Assembly: GCA_937981585.1 (NCBI GenBank)
Contig: CALJOA010000002.1
Coordinates: 1 to 64,000 of the forward strand
DNA: 64,000 nucleotides
Source of the DNA: an uncultured Pirellulaceae bacterium
GTDB lineage: Bacteria; Planctomycetota; Planctomycetia; Pirellulales; Pirellulaceae
Direction of reading: 5' to 3'
Shown here: piece after piece, positions 25,021 through 35,300 of the stretch
How positions within the stretch are numbered: the first letter of the stretch is position 1
How the letters are laid out: each line of letters starts with the position of its first letter
The notes under the pieces: model-generated
The model's input: the letters and a program-made list of their open reading frames with translations, nothing else
Told to the model about the DNA's origin: nothing
Databases searched by the model: none
Made by a program: the position numbers and the translations under genes

Positions 25021-26124
25021 ATGTCGACGCTAATTCATAGGGCTCTCAGCACGGTCTTGACCAAGAGCAGCCTTACCTCGCTGAAATTCAGAAGCATGCT
25101 CGGTCTTTGCCTGGCAGGTTTTCTCGTTTTATTCTCGTCAGGCTGCTCAGACAACGGTAGCGGGGAAAAGATCACTGGCAAAACCGGCGACCGTCTCGCA
25201 AAGGCGTCTGATTCAGATTCAGCCAACGTCCCGGCGACCAAGAAAGTCAACACATCAGCCACCGGCGCTGCGTCCAGCGCCGGCAAAGCAACGTCGAAAT
25301 CCGACTCAAATGTCGAGCCAGAAAAGGTGCCGCAGAATTCCCCCAAAAAGATCGCGGTATCCACCGAGCCTGACATTAACGAACCGGAGTTTCACGATGC
25401 ACTGTCGGAGGCGATCGATGGTTACCTGCTCTACGGAATGGTTAACTCGATCGTTTTACCTGCACCAACAGATTGCAGAGCTCCTGAGTCCGATGAGCCA
25501 AAGCCAATGATTAGCGAAAGCGAGCATGAGGCTTCACACGGCAATAAGCTCTATTTTCTGTTCGCTAAAAAGATCGGGCATTATGTCAGTCCCGGTGGCC
25601 AACCAGCCCCAGTCGGTCAAGTCGTGGTCAAAGAATCGTGGACTTCCAGCCCGGCCAATCCGTCGGCTCGAAACCTGATCAAGCATGCCTCAGGAAACCG
25701 AATCAACCCGCGAGTGAAAGTCGGAGACCAAACGCTTGAGATCGGACAACGAAAAAACTTTTTTGTCATGACAAAGCTCGCCGAGGATACCCCCAAAACC
25801 GATCAAGGCTGGGTTTACGGGGTTATCGATGCCGATTCAAAGGAAGTGTTGGCCTCGGGAAAAATCGCTTCTTGCATGAGCTGCCACGTCGAGGCGACTA
25901 ACGATCGGCTGTTTGGTTCAAAGCACGTCATCGGTTTGGAAGAAACCGTGATTGACGTTGAAGCCCCAGAGCCGAAAGCACCTAAGAAAGAAGCACCTAA
26001 GAAAGAAGGACCCAAGAAAGAAGAGCCCAAGAAGGAAACTGCTCGCGCCGAATCACCCAATAAAGAGACAACTGAAAAAAAGACAACTGAAGCAGAGCCT
26101 TCTCAAGCAGATTCAGGCTTGTAG
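25021..26124 (+). CDS. Cytochrome P460-like lipoprotein with Lys/Glu/Pro tail
   Basis: Probable exported haem protein, 367 aa. An N-terminal hydrophobic segment ends in LFSSGC at Cys42, a weak lipobox. The core contains GNKLYFLFAKK, VVKESW and a single CxxCH haem-binding motif (CMSCH, residues 285-289), in the order expected for cytochrome P460-like proteins. Those reduce or oxidise small nitrogen compounds or peroxide; the substrate here is unknown. After residue 320 comes a low-complexity tail of KKE(A/G/E)PKKE units, visible as tandem DNA repeats at about 25970-26040. The gene sits between two PNP paralogues and ends 20 nt before the second, so it is likely co-transcribed. Confidence 0.8.
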   Translation: MSTLIHRALSTVLTKSSLTSLKFRSMLGLCLAGFLVLFSSGCSDNGSGEKITGKTGDRLAKASDSDSANVPATKKVNTSATGAASSAGKATSKSDSNVEPEKVPQNSPKKIAVSTEPDINEPEFHDALSEAIDGYLLYGMVNSIVLPAPTDCRAPESDEPKPMISESEHEASHGNKLYFLFAKKIGHYVSPGGQPAPVGQVVVKESWTSSPANPSARNLIKHASGNRINPRVKVGDQTLEIGQRKNFFVMTKLAEDTPKTDQGWVYGVIDADSKEVLASGKIASCMSCHVEATNDRLFGSKHVIGLEETVIDVEAPEPKAPKKEAPKKEGPKKEEPKKETARAESPNKETTEKKTTEAEPSQADSGL

Positions 26125-26144
26125 ACCTACATTTGCGGAGTCTC

Positions 26145-26987
26145 ATGAGCGATCAAATCGACTTTGAATCAACGATTGACCAAGCGGCTCAGTTTGTGCG
26201 AGCTCGTTGGGACAAGTCACCTCGGTTCGGGATTATTCTGGGAACCGGAGCCGGCAAATTGGCGCAAGAGATCGCTTCTGAAGCAGAGATCCCATACGGA
26301 GAAGTTCCGAACTTTCCAAGCAGCACCGCCTTGGGGCACAAGGGCCAATTCGTTTGCGGGAACCTGGCTGGCCAGAACGTCATCGCGATGGAAGGTCGAT
26401 TCCATCTTTACGAAGGCTACCCGGTCGACAAGGCGACGCTTGCGGTCCACACGATGCAGCGACTGGGCGTGGAGATCCTGTTTGTCTCCAACGCCTCTGG
26501 CGGCATCAATCCCAAGTTCGCCAGTGGCGAAATGATGTTGATCGAAAGCCATCTCGATTTCATGTTTCGCTCGACGCCGCAAATGACGGCATCGACCGCT
26601 GCCGACCGCCCTACTCTACTCAGCGACGCTTACGATCGCGAGTTGATCGCTCAAGCCCGCGTGTGCGCTCGCGATAACGGTTTTCCAATTCATCAAGGCG
26701 TCTACGCTGCGATGCTGGGGCCCAACTACGAAACCCGCGCCGAATACCGATTCCTCCGCCGCGTCGGCGCTGACGTGGCGGGCATGTCGACTGTCCCCGA
26801 AGTCGCAGTCGCCGGGCGGTATGGAATGCGAGTCTTGGGCCTATCGATCATCACCAACGTCGCCAAACCTGACGTCCTCGAAGCCACTTCCGGTCAGGAA
26901 GTCATCGATGCTGCCGCCGTTGCGGCGCCACATTTGAAATCAATCGTTGTCAACGCAATCAGACTCAATTCGGCAAAACCCGATTGA
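26145..26987 (+). CDS. Purine nucleoside phosphorylase, Asn-type
   Basis: Second family-2 PNP, 280 aa. GTGAG phosphate loop (33-37), MEGRFHLYEGY, GPNYETRAEYRFLR with base-contacting Glu196, and GMSTVPEV are all present. The specificity position is Asn238 (SIITN), as in hypoxanthine/guanine-preferring enzymes. ATG 26145 is chosen because GGAG lies 5 nt upstream; TTG 26133 is the alternative. It is roughly half identical by eye to the copy at 24104. It likely salvages inosine and guanosine. Confidence 0.93.
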   Translation: MSDQIDFESTIDQAAQFVRARWDKSPRFGIILGTGAGKLAQEIASEAEIPYGEVPNFPSSTALGHKGQFVCGNLAGQNVIAMEGRFHLYEGYPVDKATLAVHTMQRLGVEILFVSNASGGINPKFASGEMMLIESHLDFMFRSTPQMTASTAADRPTLLSDAYDRELIAQARVCARDNGFPIHQGVYAAMLGPNYETRAEYRFLRRVGADVAGMSTVPEVAVAGRYGMRVLGLSIITNVAKPDVLEATSGQEVIDAAAVAAPHLKSIVVNAIRLNSAKPD

Positions 26988-26994
26988 GCGAAAT

Positions 26995-28101
26995 CTACTG
27001 GCCGGGCTTGGGGCCCAGTTTCCGCAGCTCTTCCACATCTGCCGAGCCGTAGGTTCCCCATGTTTTTTCGAATCGGTCAATCAGCCGCCTTAAGGATTTT
27101 GATTGAGATTTACTCTTTAAGGTTGCCAGACTCTTCTCGTATTTGGAAGTCAATTTCTCAAGGTTCTCCTTTGCCTTGGGAACCCAGGGAGCTGCCCCTC
27201 CATGACGGATTGCTGACTGATAGAGCAGGATCGCGTCGCCTGGCTGAGATTTAGCCAATTTGCTCGCATTGTTAGACTTAACTTCTGCAATCGCTGGTAG
27301 TGCTGAATCGACAAACTCAATCGCTTGGTTCATCGTCGCTTCTGAGACAACCTTGTGTCCTAAACCCGGCTGTTCAATGTACTTCAAGTAGTTAAACCCC
27401 ATCTTTGAATAGGCGTTGAATACTTTCTGCGTACCTGGCTTATTGTAGTCTTTTTCCCCTGTCAGAAACGCGAATCGCCCAACCATAGCTGGCTTTGCCA
27501 ATCGATCTTTGGAGGCCACTTCATTGGCGCCGCACACTGGCATTCCGCCACTAAAAACCTCGGAGTAGAGCATCATGGCATAAGAAGCCATCCTTCCACC
27601 TCCAGAATGTCCCGAGACATAAACTCTATCCGGATCAATGTTGTATCGCTGTTTCATCAGCTCGACCGCTTGAATTGCGTAGCCGACGCGGTATGCACTC
27701 GGGTGATCGTTACCTGAATTGGCAGCCGAAATTCCAATCAGCCGATGCTTGTCCATTAGTTCTCGGTATACTTTGGGAATACCTGGTCCGTCACCGTGAC
27801 TAATCCAGACAAACAAACCGAACGGCTCGTCCTTGGTGTAGTTTTCTGGGACTCTGGCGCGGTACTGAACATCCAGATTTTTGTCTTCTCGAACAAAGGG
27901 CCCAGTAGGCCTGAAGGTTTTGGCGTCGAAATCGGCAGTTGTTCTGGAAAATATATACGAAGCCAGACCGGGCGCCACAACAATCACAGCCCGTCCCGTT
28001 TTGTGCTTGTCCTCCTCAGCCACTTGGGGAAAGGGACTTTGAGCAGACGAGGATGCAGCAATCCCGAATGCTAACGCGATAAAGATGAATAAGGTTTTCA
28101 T
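26995..28101 (-). CDS. Secreted alpha/beta-hydrolase (esterase/depolymerase-like)
   Basis: Exported serine hydrolase, 368 aa. The signal peptide MKTLFIFIALAFGIAASSSAQ is clear and the start has an excellent AGGAGAGGTG site; the longer open frame from 28158 is rejected. The nucleophile elbow is GHSGGG (Ser166), following YNIDPDRVYVSG, a context typical of PHB-depolymerase/feruloyl-esterase-like enzymes. A candidate catalytic His lies in PGLGHKV. The C-terminal about 100 residues are a Lys/Ser-rich helical region without known function. Convergent with the PNP gene, with only 7 nt between stop codons. The substrate cannot be told from sequence. Confidence 0.82.
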   Translation of the reverse strand: MKTLFIFIALAFGIAASSSAQSPFPQVAEEDKHKTGRAVIVVAPGLASYIFSRTTADFDAKTFRPTGPFVREDKNLDVQYRARVPENYTKDEPFGLFVWISHGDGPGIPKVYRELMDKHRLIGISAANSGNDHPSAYRVGYAIQAVELMKQRYNIDPDRVYVSGHSGGGRMASYAMMLYSEVFSGGMPVCGANEVASKDRLAKPAMVGRFAFLTGEKDYNKPGTQKVFNAYSKMGFNYLKYIEQPGLGHKVVSEATMNQAIEFVDSALPAIAEVKSNNASKLAKSQPGDAILLYQSAIRHGGAAPWVPKAKENLEKLTSKYEKSLATLKSKSQSKSLRRLIDRFEKTWGTYGSADVEELRKLGPKPGQ

Positions 28102-28408
28102 CACCTCTCCTAGTGGATGAGTACAGTGAACCAATGGTGCATTATCAAAGAATACCATTTTCTCATGCGAGCATGGTCAGTAGGCTTGCTTGAGATCAAA
28201 GATACCCGGTAAAAACCGACAAACCAATTTTATTCGGTAGTTAGCTATCCAAACAGGGTTATATCCCTAGGAAGTACCGCAGAAGATTTTCGCATTGAGT
28301 TAACACGACGACCCTGACTGATCTCGGGGCTTCGAGACTTTGAGGTTGTAAACCAATCAATTTGACTATTTGACCGGCGTCCCAATTTCCGAAACAGGCT
28401 GAACGTCA

Positions 28409-29041
28409 ATGGCCCAAGACCCACCAAACCGTGAAGAAATTGTGGCGGCGCTTCAGGCTGACCGCGAGGAAGCGCTTGCAAAATATTTCTTTGCTGTCGA
28501 GCCGCGTTTGAAGCGCATCATTAACTTTCGGCTTGACTATCGATTGGGTGGTCGCGTTTCGGAGTCTGATGTGATTCAGGAAACGTATGTTCGAGCGGCT
28601 AAACGAATTGACAGCTTTCTGGAGAAAGACGACATGCCGTTTTTCGTTTGGCTTCGGTTGGAAGTCAGCCAGAAACTGCACGAAATACACAGGCATCATT
28701 TTGGTGCCGAGAAAAGAGACGTTCGCAAAGAAGTCAACTTGCGCGGCAACAACGATTCGGGCAAGACTTCGATGGCGCTGGCGGCGCATATCGTCGCTCA
28801 GTTGACCTCGCCCAGTCGTTTGATTCAGCGAGCCGAGCAGATCGCTGCGCTTGAAAAGACTCTGGCCGAGATGAACGAGCTCGACCGGGAAGTCATTGCC
28901 CTGCGAAATTTTGAAGAACTGACCAACGTCGAAACCGCCAAGGCACTTGGGATCGAGCCTGCCGCAGCGAGTAAACGATATTTGCGAGCCTTGAAACGAC
29001 TGCGCGAGATCATGGAGTCGGCACAAAGTTATCAAAAGTAA
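28409..29041 (+). CDS. ECF-type RNA polymerase sigma factor
   Basis: Group IV sigma factor, 210 aa. Region 2 is at about 45-85 (RVSESDVIQETYVRAAKRIDSF...FVWLRLEV) and region 4 at about 150-200 (LDREVIALRNFEELTNVETAKALGIEPAAASKRYLRALKRLR). No anti-sigma gene is adjacent. Instead the stop codon overlaps the start of a transmembrane serine/threonine kinase (TAATG). ECF-kinase pairs of this kind are known from planctomycetes, where phosphorylation is thought to replace anti-sigma release. About 300 nt upstream carry no gene and probably the promoter. Confidence 0.92.
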   Translation: MAQDPPNREEIVAALQADREEALAKYFFAVEPRLKRIINFRLDYRLGGRVSESDVIQETYVRAAKRIDSFLEKDDMPFFVWLRLEVSQKLHEIHRHHFGAEKRDVRKEVNLRGNNDSGKTSMALAAHIVAQLTSPSRLIQRAEQIAALEKTLAEMNELDREVIALRNFEELTNVETAKALGIEPAAASKRYLRALKRLREIMESAQSYQK

Positions 29042-32000
29042 TGACCAAGCCAGAGCCAGAAAATTCGAATCCCGTGCAGGGTGATCCCGAAATCCTCGAA
29101 CGCGTTGTGCACGAATTTACCCAGCGGCTTCGCTCGGGCGAGCATCCGTCGATTGCTGAGTATCAAGAGAAGTACCCGGCACTCCAATCGGAGCTTGAGG
29201 ATCTACTGGCTTCGGTGGCGATGATCGAGCAGCTCAAGCCAAACGCGTCCGCAGCCACCAGCTCGCGTTCCAACCTCGACGAGTTTTCGGCGCTCAAACA
29301 AATCGGCAGTTACACCATCGTTGGCGAGCTCGGCCGAGGCGGGATGGGGATCGTATTTGAGGCGATCCATGAATCGCTTGGCCGACGTGTTGCGATCAAA
29401 GTCATGCCCACACCGCTGGTTAATCGAGAGAAACACGTCGAACGATTTGAAAGGGAAGCCAAGGCTGCCGCCAAACTTCACCACACCAACATCGTTTCAG
29501 TCCACGGCGCCGGTGAGGGGGATGGGTTTCACTATTACGTGATGGACTGGGTCGACGGGAGAGCGCTTAACGAAGTCGTCGCCAGACTCGCCGATTCAGA
29601 ATCGATTGTAAACTCGCTTTCAACGCAACGGGCTGATGAGACCAGGCTGGAAAATCCGACCTCGGCTACTTTGGCCATTTCCGAGGGCATGCAGGATTCC
29701 TTGAGCGAATTCACGGTGGGCACAGCAGTTGATCCAAAGCAGGGTGCCGAGAAAGCCGATGGGCGAGAGTCTAAACTGGATTCGCGCCACTTCCGTTGGG
29801 CAGCACGAATCAGCGCCAACATTGCCGATGCGCTTTCGTACGCCCACCAAGCCAAAATTTTGCATCGCGATATCAAACCCTCCAACATTATTCTTGATCG
29901 CAAGGGAGTCGTTTGGATCACCGATTTTGGTTTGGCAAAGGATAGTTCCAATGAGATTAACTTGACCAAGACTGGTGATGTCATCGGGACGCCCCAGTAT
30001 CTGGCTCCCGAGTCTTTGGAGGGTAAATATGATCAGCGAAGCGAAGTCTACTGTCTTGGGTTAACGCTTTACGAACTGGCCACGCTTCAACCGGCCTATC
30101 GGAGTGGAACAACCGCAGAGGTGATCCGGGCGATTGCCACCAGTTCCCCGGTTTCGCCCCGCAAGATCGATTCCGGAATTCCGACCGATTTGAGCACGAT
30201 CATCGACAAGGCAGTCGCCAGAGATCCAGGATCGAGATACCAAACCGCTGACGCGATGCGAGCAGATCTGCTTGCGTTTGTTGAAGACCGCCCGATTGCA
30301 GCTCGGCCTCCTTCGACATTGGAAACGATCGTCAAATGGGGGCGGCGCAATCCGCTTGCCGCCGCACTTTCGGCCGTTTCGGCGCTACTGCTGATGCTGG
30401 TCGCCGTCTCAGCGACGATTGGCTATCTCTACACGATCGACGCGCTCGACAAAGAGGCGAGTAAATCGGCACAGTTGGCGGCTGAAAAGCTTGAATCCGA
30501 GCGACAACGCAACGCCGCGTTGGATGCTCGCAACAAGGCTCAGTCGTTCGCTGCCGAAATGAAGGTCCAGTATGATCGCGCCGAAGCCAACATCGATGTC
30601 ACGCTGGAGGCATTCGATGAAATGTTCAAGCAAGTCATGTCACGCGGATCTACGTCCCAAGTCAGCAGCGACGTCGAAGGATTTGAGGAGTTGATGGGGA
30701 TCGAGACAACCGTCACCCGTCAGGATGCTGAGTTTCTGGAGAAGCTGTTGGTGTTTTACGATCGTTTCGCTAACCAGAATGCCGAAAACGAGTCGCTGAT
30801 GGCGGAGTCAGCTCGGGCGTTTCGCCGAGCAGCCAATATTCATCAGTTGGTTGGGCAGTACCAACAGTCGACCGAAGCGTATCAGAAATCAATCGATCTC
30901 TATCAGCGAATTCTTGAAGATTCTGATTCCAAGGAGGTCCTGATCGCGTTAGTTCAAGCCAAATCCGAACTCGCGCGCGCGATCCGGCGGAATGGCTCGC
31001 GTACGCGCTGGTCTGAGGCTTTAAAGGAGAACAGGGAAGCGATCGCCCTGCTGGAAACGCTGCCATTGAATCAGCTTGATGATGAATTGAAATTTGAATT
31101 GGCCAAAACTCAAAACTCGCTGGGCTCTAGCAGCGCCTTAATGTCGGTTTTGAGCGCTCAGGGTGATGCAAGCCGACAAGACCATCGACCGTTTTGGGGC
31201 AAACTCTTTCGTGATGCCTTTAACAAGAAAATTGGCGCGCGACCGCTAGGTAAAAATGGACTGGATCGGGACAAGATCGGGGCAGGCAAAGGCAGGCAAA
31301 GCCGCGGCAAGGGTAACGGGCCATTTGGAAAACAGCGTCCTACGGCGCGGTTGACCGACGGTCAAAACCCCTCCACGGATTCGCGAATTTCACCCCCGAA
31401 TTTTTCTGGGAATGCTCCCGAAAAAGCGGCAAGGCGCGCAACGGCTGGAGGTCGACGTGGACCAGGAGGCAACTCAATAAAAGGAGTTGTTGGCAAAGAG
31501 CTCAATCGGCTTTCCAAAAATTCGCTTGCCTTACTTGAGGAGTTGGTCGAGTCTAACCCAGACAATATTGAGTACCGCTCGGCTCGAGCCAACGCCTATT
31601 GTTCGCTGGCGGCGTTTCAATTAGTGCCAAATCCGGCTCAGGCACGCGACCTGAGAGAGAAAGCGATCGACGAACTTGAGTTTCTGATCGAACATAATAA
31701 AGAGAATCCCGCCTACCGATTCAGACTGGCGTTGGCCTGCATGCTGGGTGATTTTTCCAATCCGACCGAGGGTGAGCTGGAGCTTTTGAGTCGTTCGATC
31801 AAATTGACCCAGCAGTTGACGTTTCAGTTCCCTGAGGTTCCCGATTATCACTCGCTGTATGGTTCGATTCGCTGCCAAGAGTCGCAGTTGTTGATTGAAA
31901 AAGGCGACCTTCAGGATGCCCTGGAATCGTTGGGAAGTGCGAAAGATAGTTTCGCCTATGTCGTTGAACTGCAGCCCGACGATCGCGCGTTCAAGTCAAG

Positions 32001-32145
32001 AATGCACTCAGCGCTCATCGGCCAGTTGAGATCGCTTGCGGATAAAGCCAGGGAAGCCGGCAACTTGAAGATCGCAAAAGACGCCAAGACGCTCATCGAT
32101 GCTTCACGACCACGCGGTCCCGGACGGGGCAAGCTAACGCATTAG
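29041..32145 (+). CDS. Transmembrane serine/threonine protein kinase
   Basis: Receptor-like Hanks-type kinase, 1,034 aa. Residues 1-80 form a helical N-terminal segment (EYQEKYPALQSELEDLL). The kinase domain spans about 90-418: GRGGMG (98-103), VAIK with Lys120, HRDIKPSN (275-282), DFGLAK (295-300). An insert of about 70 residues (180-250), acidic and Ser/Thr-rich, splits the lobe before the catalytic loop. One membrane helix lies at about 439-466. The remaining about 570 residues are helical, contain TPR-like stretches (YQQSTEAYQKSIDLYQRIL) and a Gly/Arg/Lys-rich disordered stretch near 730-815. It overlaps the ECF sigma gene by one base and is likely translationally coupled, so it may control that sigma factor. 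Confidence 0.93.
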   Translation: MTKPEPENSNPVQGDPEILERVVHEFTQRLRSGEHPSIAEYQEKYPALQSELEDLLASVAMIEQLKPNASAATSSRSNLDEFSALKQIGSYTIVGELGRGGMGIVFEAIHESLGRRVAIKVMPTPLVNREKHVERFEREAKAAAKLHHTNIVSVHGAGEGDGFHYYVMDWVDGRALNEVVARLADSESIVNSLSTQRADETRLENPTSATLAISEGMQDSLSEFTVGTAVDPKQGAEKADGRESKLDSRHFRWAARISANIADALSYAHQAKILHRDIKPSNIILDRKGVVWITDFGLAKDSSNEINLTKTGDVIGTPQYLAPESLEGKYDQRSEVYCLGLTLYELATLQPAYRSGTTAEVIRAIATSSPVSPRKIDSGIPTDLSTIIDKAVARDPGSRYQTADAMRADLLAFVEDRPIAARPPSTLETIVKWGRRNPLAAALSAVSALLLMLVAVSATIGYLYTIDALDKEASKSAQLAAEKLESERQRNAALDARNKAQSFAAEMKVQYDRAEANIDVTLEAFDEMFKQVMSRGSTSQVSSDVEGFEELMGIETTVTRQDAEFLEKLLVFYDRFANQNAENESLMAESARAFRRAANIHQLVGQYQQSTEAYQKSIDLYQRILEDSDSKEVLIALVQAKSELARAIRRNGSRTRWSEALKENREAIALLETLPLNQLDDELKFELAKTQNSLGSSSALMSVLSAQGDASRQDHRPFWGKLFRDAFNKKIGARPLGKNGLDRDKIGAGKGRQSRGKGNGPFGKQRPTARLTDGQNPSTDSRISPPNFSGNAPEKAARRATAGGRRGPGGNSIKGVVGKELNRLSKNSLALLEELVESNPDNIEYRSARANAYCSLAAFQLVPNPAQARDLREKAIDELEFLIEHNKENPAYRFRLALACMLGDFSNPTEGELELLSRSIKLTQQLTFQFPEVPDYHSLYGSIRCQESQLLIEKGDLQDALESLGSAKDSFAYVVELQPDDRAFKSRMHSALIGQLRSLADKAREAGNLKIAKDAKTLIDASRPRGPGRGKLTH

Positions 32146-32189
32146 CGCGCGGCAACAGTCGCATAGCAGACGGTTGAGTGGTGAAGACA

Positions 32190-32236
32190 CAGCTTTGCAA
32201 CAAAGCTTCTGACCCCGAAATTCAGGGGATTTTTTC
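32190..32236 (+). terminator. Possible terminator after the kinase gene
   Basis: A stem AGCTTTG/CAAAGCT (3-nt loop) is followed by a weak CCCC/GGGG stem and then ATTTTTT. The second stem is only 4 bp, so termination efficiency is uncertain. Confidence 0.45.
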
Positions 32237-32355
32237 GCCGCCATGTTTTGACGGCTGAGCTGGTTTCAAGCAAACTGGAACACTCTCAAAGGCATCGCTT
32301 AAAATCCGTTGTTTCGATATCCGCAGCGTTTGTACCAACAGTCAGGAATTACATC

Positions 32356-35300
32356 ATGTTTTCGTTTCGGCCCCTTTTGATTTGGGCTTTGATTTTTGGC
32401 TTGTCCGTTTGCTGGGAAAACCAAGTGGTCGCACTTTCTCTCCCACAAGCTCAGACCGATCAAACCGAGATCGATAACGCTCAACTCGACCAAGCCAGTG
32501 AGGAAGTTCCGGCGAAGCGGAAACGAAAGCGTCGATCTGCTGCACGTCAAAAAAAGCAACAGGAAGAAAAGGGGAAAGGAAAAGATAGCGACCCAAAAAC
32601 CGAAACTGAAAAAACCGAAACTGACACTGACAAGAAAGACGCAACCAAAATCGACTCCGGTCAGTTTTCCTCTGCATTGAAGTTTCGCAATATTGGCCCC
32701 GCTTTCATGTCCGGCAGAATTGCGGATATCGCAATCGATCAGAACAATCCAAACACCTGGTACATCGGAGCCGGTTCAGGCGGCGTTTGGAAAACACAAA
32801 ATTCCGGAACAACATGGAAACCAATATTTGACGATCAACCTGTCTACTCCATTGGTTGCATTACGATTGACCCAAGCAACAGCAGCACCGTTTGGATCGG
32901 CACAGGTGAAAACAACGGTGGTCGGCATGTCAGTTTCGGTGACGGAGTTTACGTCAGTCACGACGGAGGAAAAAGCTTTGCCAACAAAGGCCTCAAAGAA
33001 TCTGAACACATTGGCAAAATTGTCGTCGATCCCCGCGATTCGAATCGAGTCTTTGTCGCCTCCCAGGGCCCGCTCTGGTCATCCGGTGGCCAGCGCGGTT
33101 TGTACAAAACCAATGATGGCGGAGAAAACTGGGATCTCGTGCTTTCCAGTGGCGAATATACCGGGGTGACCGATGTTGTCATTGACCCCAACAATCCAGA
33201 CGTACTTTATGCCGCCACTCATCAGCGCCACCGTACAGTGTGGGCACTTGTCAACTGCGGACCAGAATCGGCCATTCACAAATCGACCGATGGGGGCAAG
33301 ACATGGAAAAAGCTAAAAAGCGGATTGCCTTCGGGAGACGTTGGCAAGATTTCGCTTGGCGTTTCTCCGTTTGATTCAAACGTGGTTTACGCCACGATCG
33401 AACTACCCGGGCGAAAAGATTATACCTCAACGGGTGGTTTCTGGCGCAGCGAAAACGCCGGTGCGAGTTGGGAAAAGGTCAGCGATCAAATCGCCGGTGG
33501 CACTGGCCCCCACTATTATCAGGAACTGTTTTGCGACCCGCACCGAAAAGATGTTCTTTATCAGGCCGACGTCTATTTACGACGAAGCATCGATGGAGGA
33601 CGCACGTGGAAAAGCGTTGAAGGGAAGCACAAACACGTTGACAACCACGCCGTCGCATTTCACCCATCGGACAAGGATTTTCTCGCCGTCGGTTGTGATG
33701 GAGGAGTCTATATCAGCCAGGATTTCGCCAAGACGTATCGGTTTGTCTCCAACTTGTCGTTGACTCAGTTTTACAAGCTCTCGCTCGACAACGAGATTCC
33801 GTTTTATCACGTTGCAGGTGGCACGCAGGATAACAATTCCCAGTACGGCCCCGTTCGAACAAGAAACGTCCAGGGGATCATGAATTCGGATTGGAGAATT
33901 ACGATTGGCGGCGACGGGCATGACAACGCCATCGATCCAAAGGACCCCAATACGATCTACGGTGAATCGCAACAGGGATACATCCGGCGCTTTGATCGGC
34001 GAACTGGTCAGGCCGTTGATATTCGACCGCAACCGGGTGATGGTGAAGAGAGTCTACGGTTCAACTGGGACTCACCGATCTTGATCAGCCCGCATTCACA
34101 TAAACGGCTATACTTCGGATCCAAACGATTGCACCGAACCGATGATCGTGGCGATTCATGGAGAACGGTCAGCCCTGATCTTTCGAAAAATATCAATCGT
34201 CTTTCTTTGCCAATAATGGGCCGTATTCCAAGCATCGATGCAGGGTACGACCTGCTGGCCATGAGCAGATTTGGCAACATTACATCGATCAGCGAATCGC
34301 CGCTGGTGGAAGGGTTGCTATACGTCGGAACTGACGACGGTTTGATCCAGGTCAGTGAAAATGGCGGCAAGACTTGGAGGAAGATCGATCGGATTTTTGA
34401 TGTCCCAGAGGACTTTTTCGTCAACGACATCAAAGCGGACTTGCACGATGCTGACACGGTCTACGCCTGCATCGACGATCACAAGACCGGCGACTTCAAA
34501 CCGTATTTGATTCGCAGTACCGACCGCGGTCGCACTTGGGAATCGATGGCCGGCGATCTGCCTGAGAAGCATCTCGTGTGGCGAATTGTTCAAGACCACA
34601 AACGAAAAGATCTGTTCTTCCTTGCCACCGAATTCGGAATTTTCTGCACACTCGACGCCGGTGAAAAATGGTTTCAGTTGAAAAGTGGACTGCCCACGAT
34701 TTCGTTCCGTGATTTGGAGATTCAGCCTGAGATGGACGATCTGGTTGGAGCTTCATTCGGGCGTGGGTTCTACGTGCTTGATGATTATTCCTTGCTGCGT
34801 GACGTAACGCCGGAGCTGTTCAAAAAAAATGAATTCCATTTGTTTCCAACTCGCACAGCCTTCTGGTACCAGCAGGATGATTTGCTTGGAGGGCGAGTCG
34901 CGTCTCAGGGGGACAGTCATTTCAGCGCCGACAATCCGACCTATGGTGCAACGTTCACTTACTTCAACCGGGACGGCTTTGAATCTCTAAAGAGCAAGCG
35001 AAAGAAAATGGAATCAAAACTGGCCAAAGAAAACAAAGATATTCCAACGCCGTCATGGGAAGACTTGAAAGCTGAGCGAGATGAAATCGGACCGACCGTT
35101 TTCCTGGAAGTCAAAGACGCCAAAGGCAAACTTGTCAAACGTCTTGATGGCTCCAATGGAAAAGGGATACAGCGTACGACCTGGAATATGCGGTTCGGTA
35201 ATACGGGAGGGCTTGGCGGGCCACTTGCGGGACCGGGTTCCTACACCGTTCAGGCATTCCGGCTTGTAGATGGAAAGTCATCGGTCCTATGTGAGCCTCA

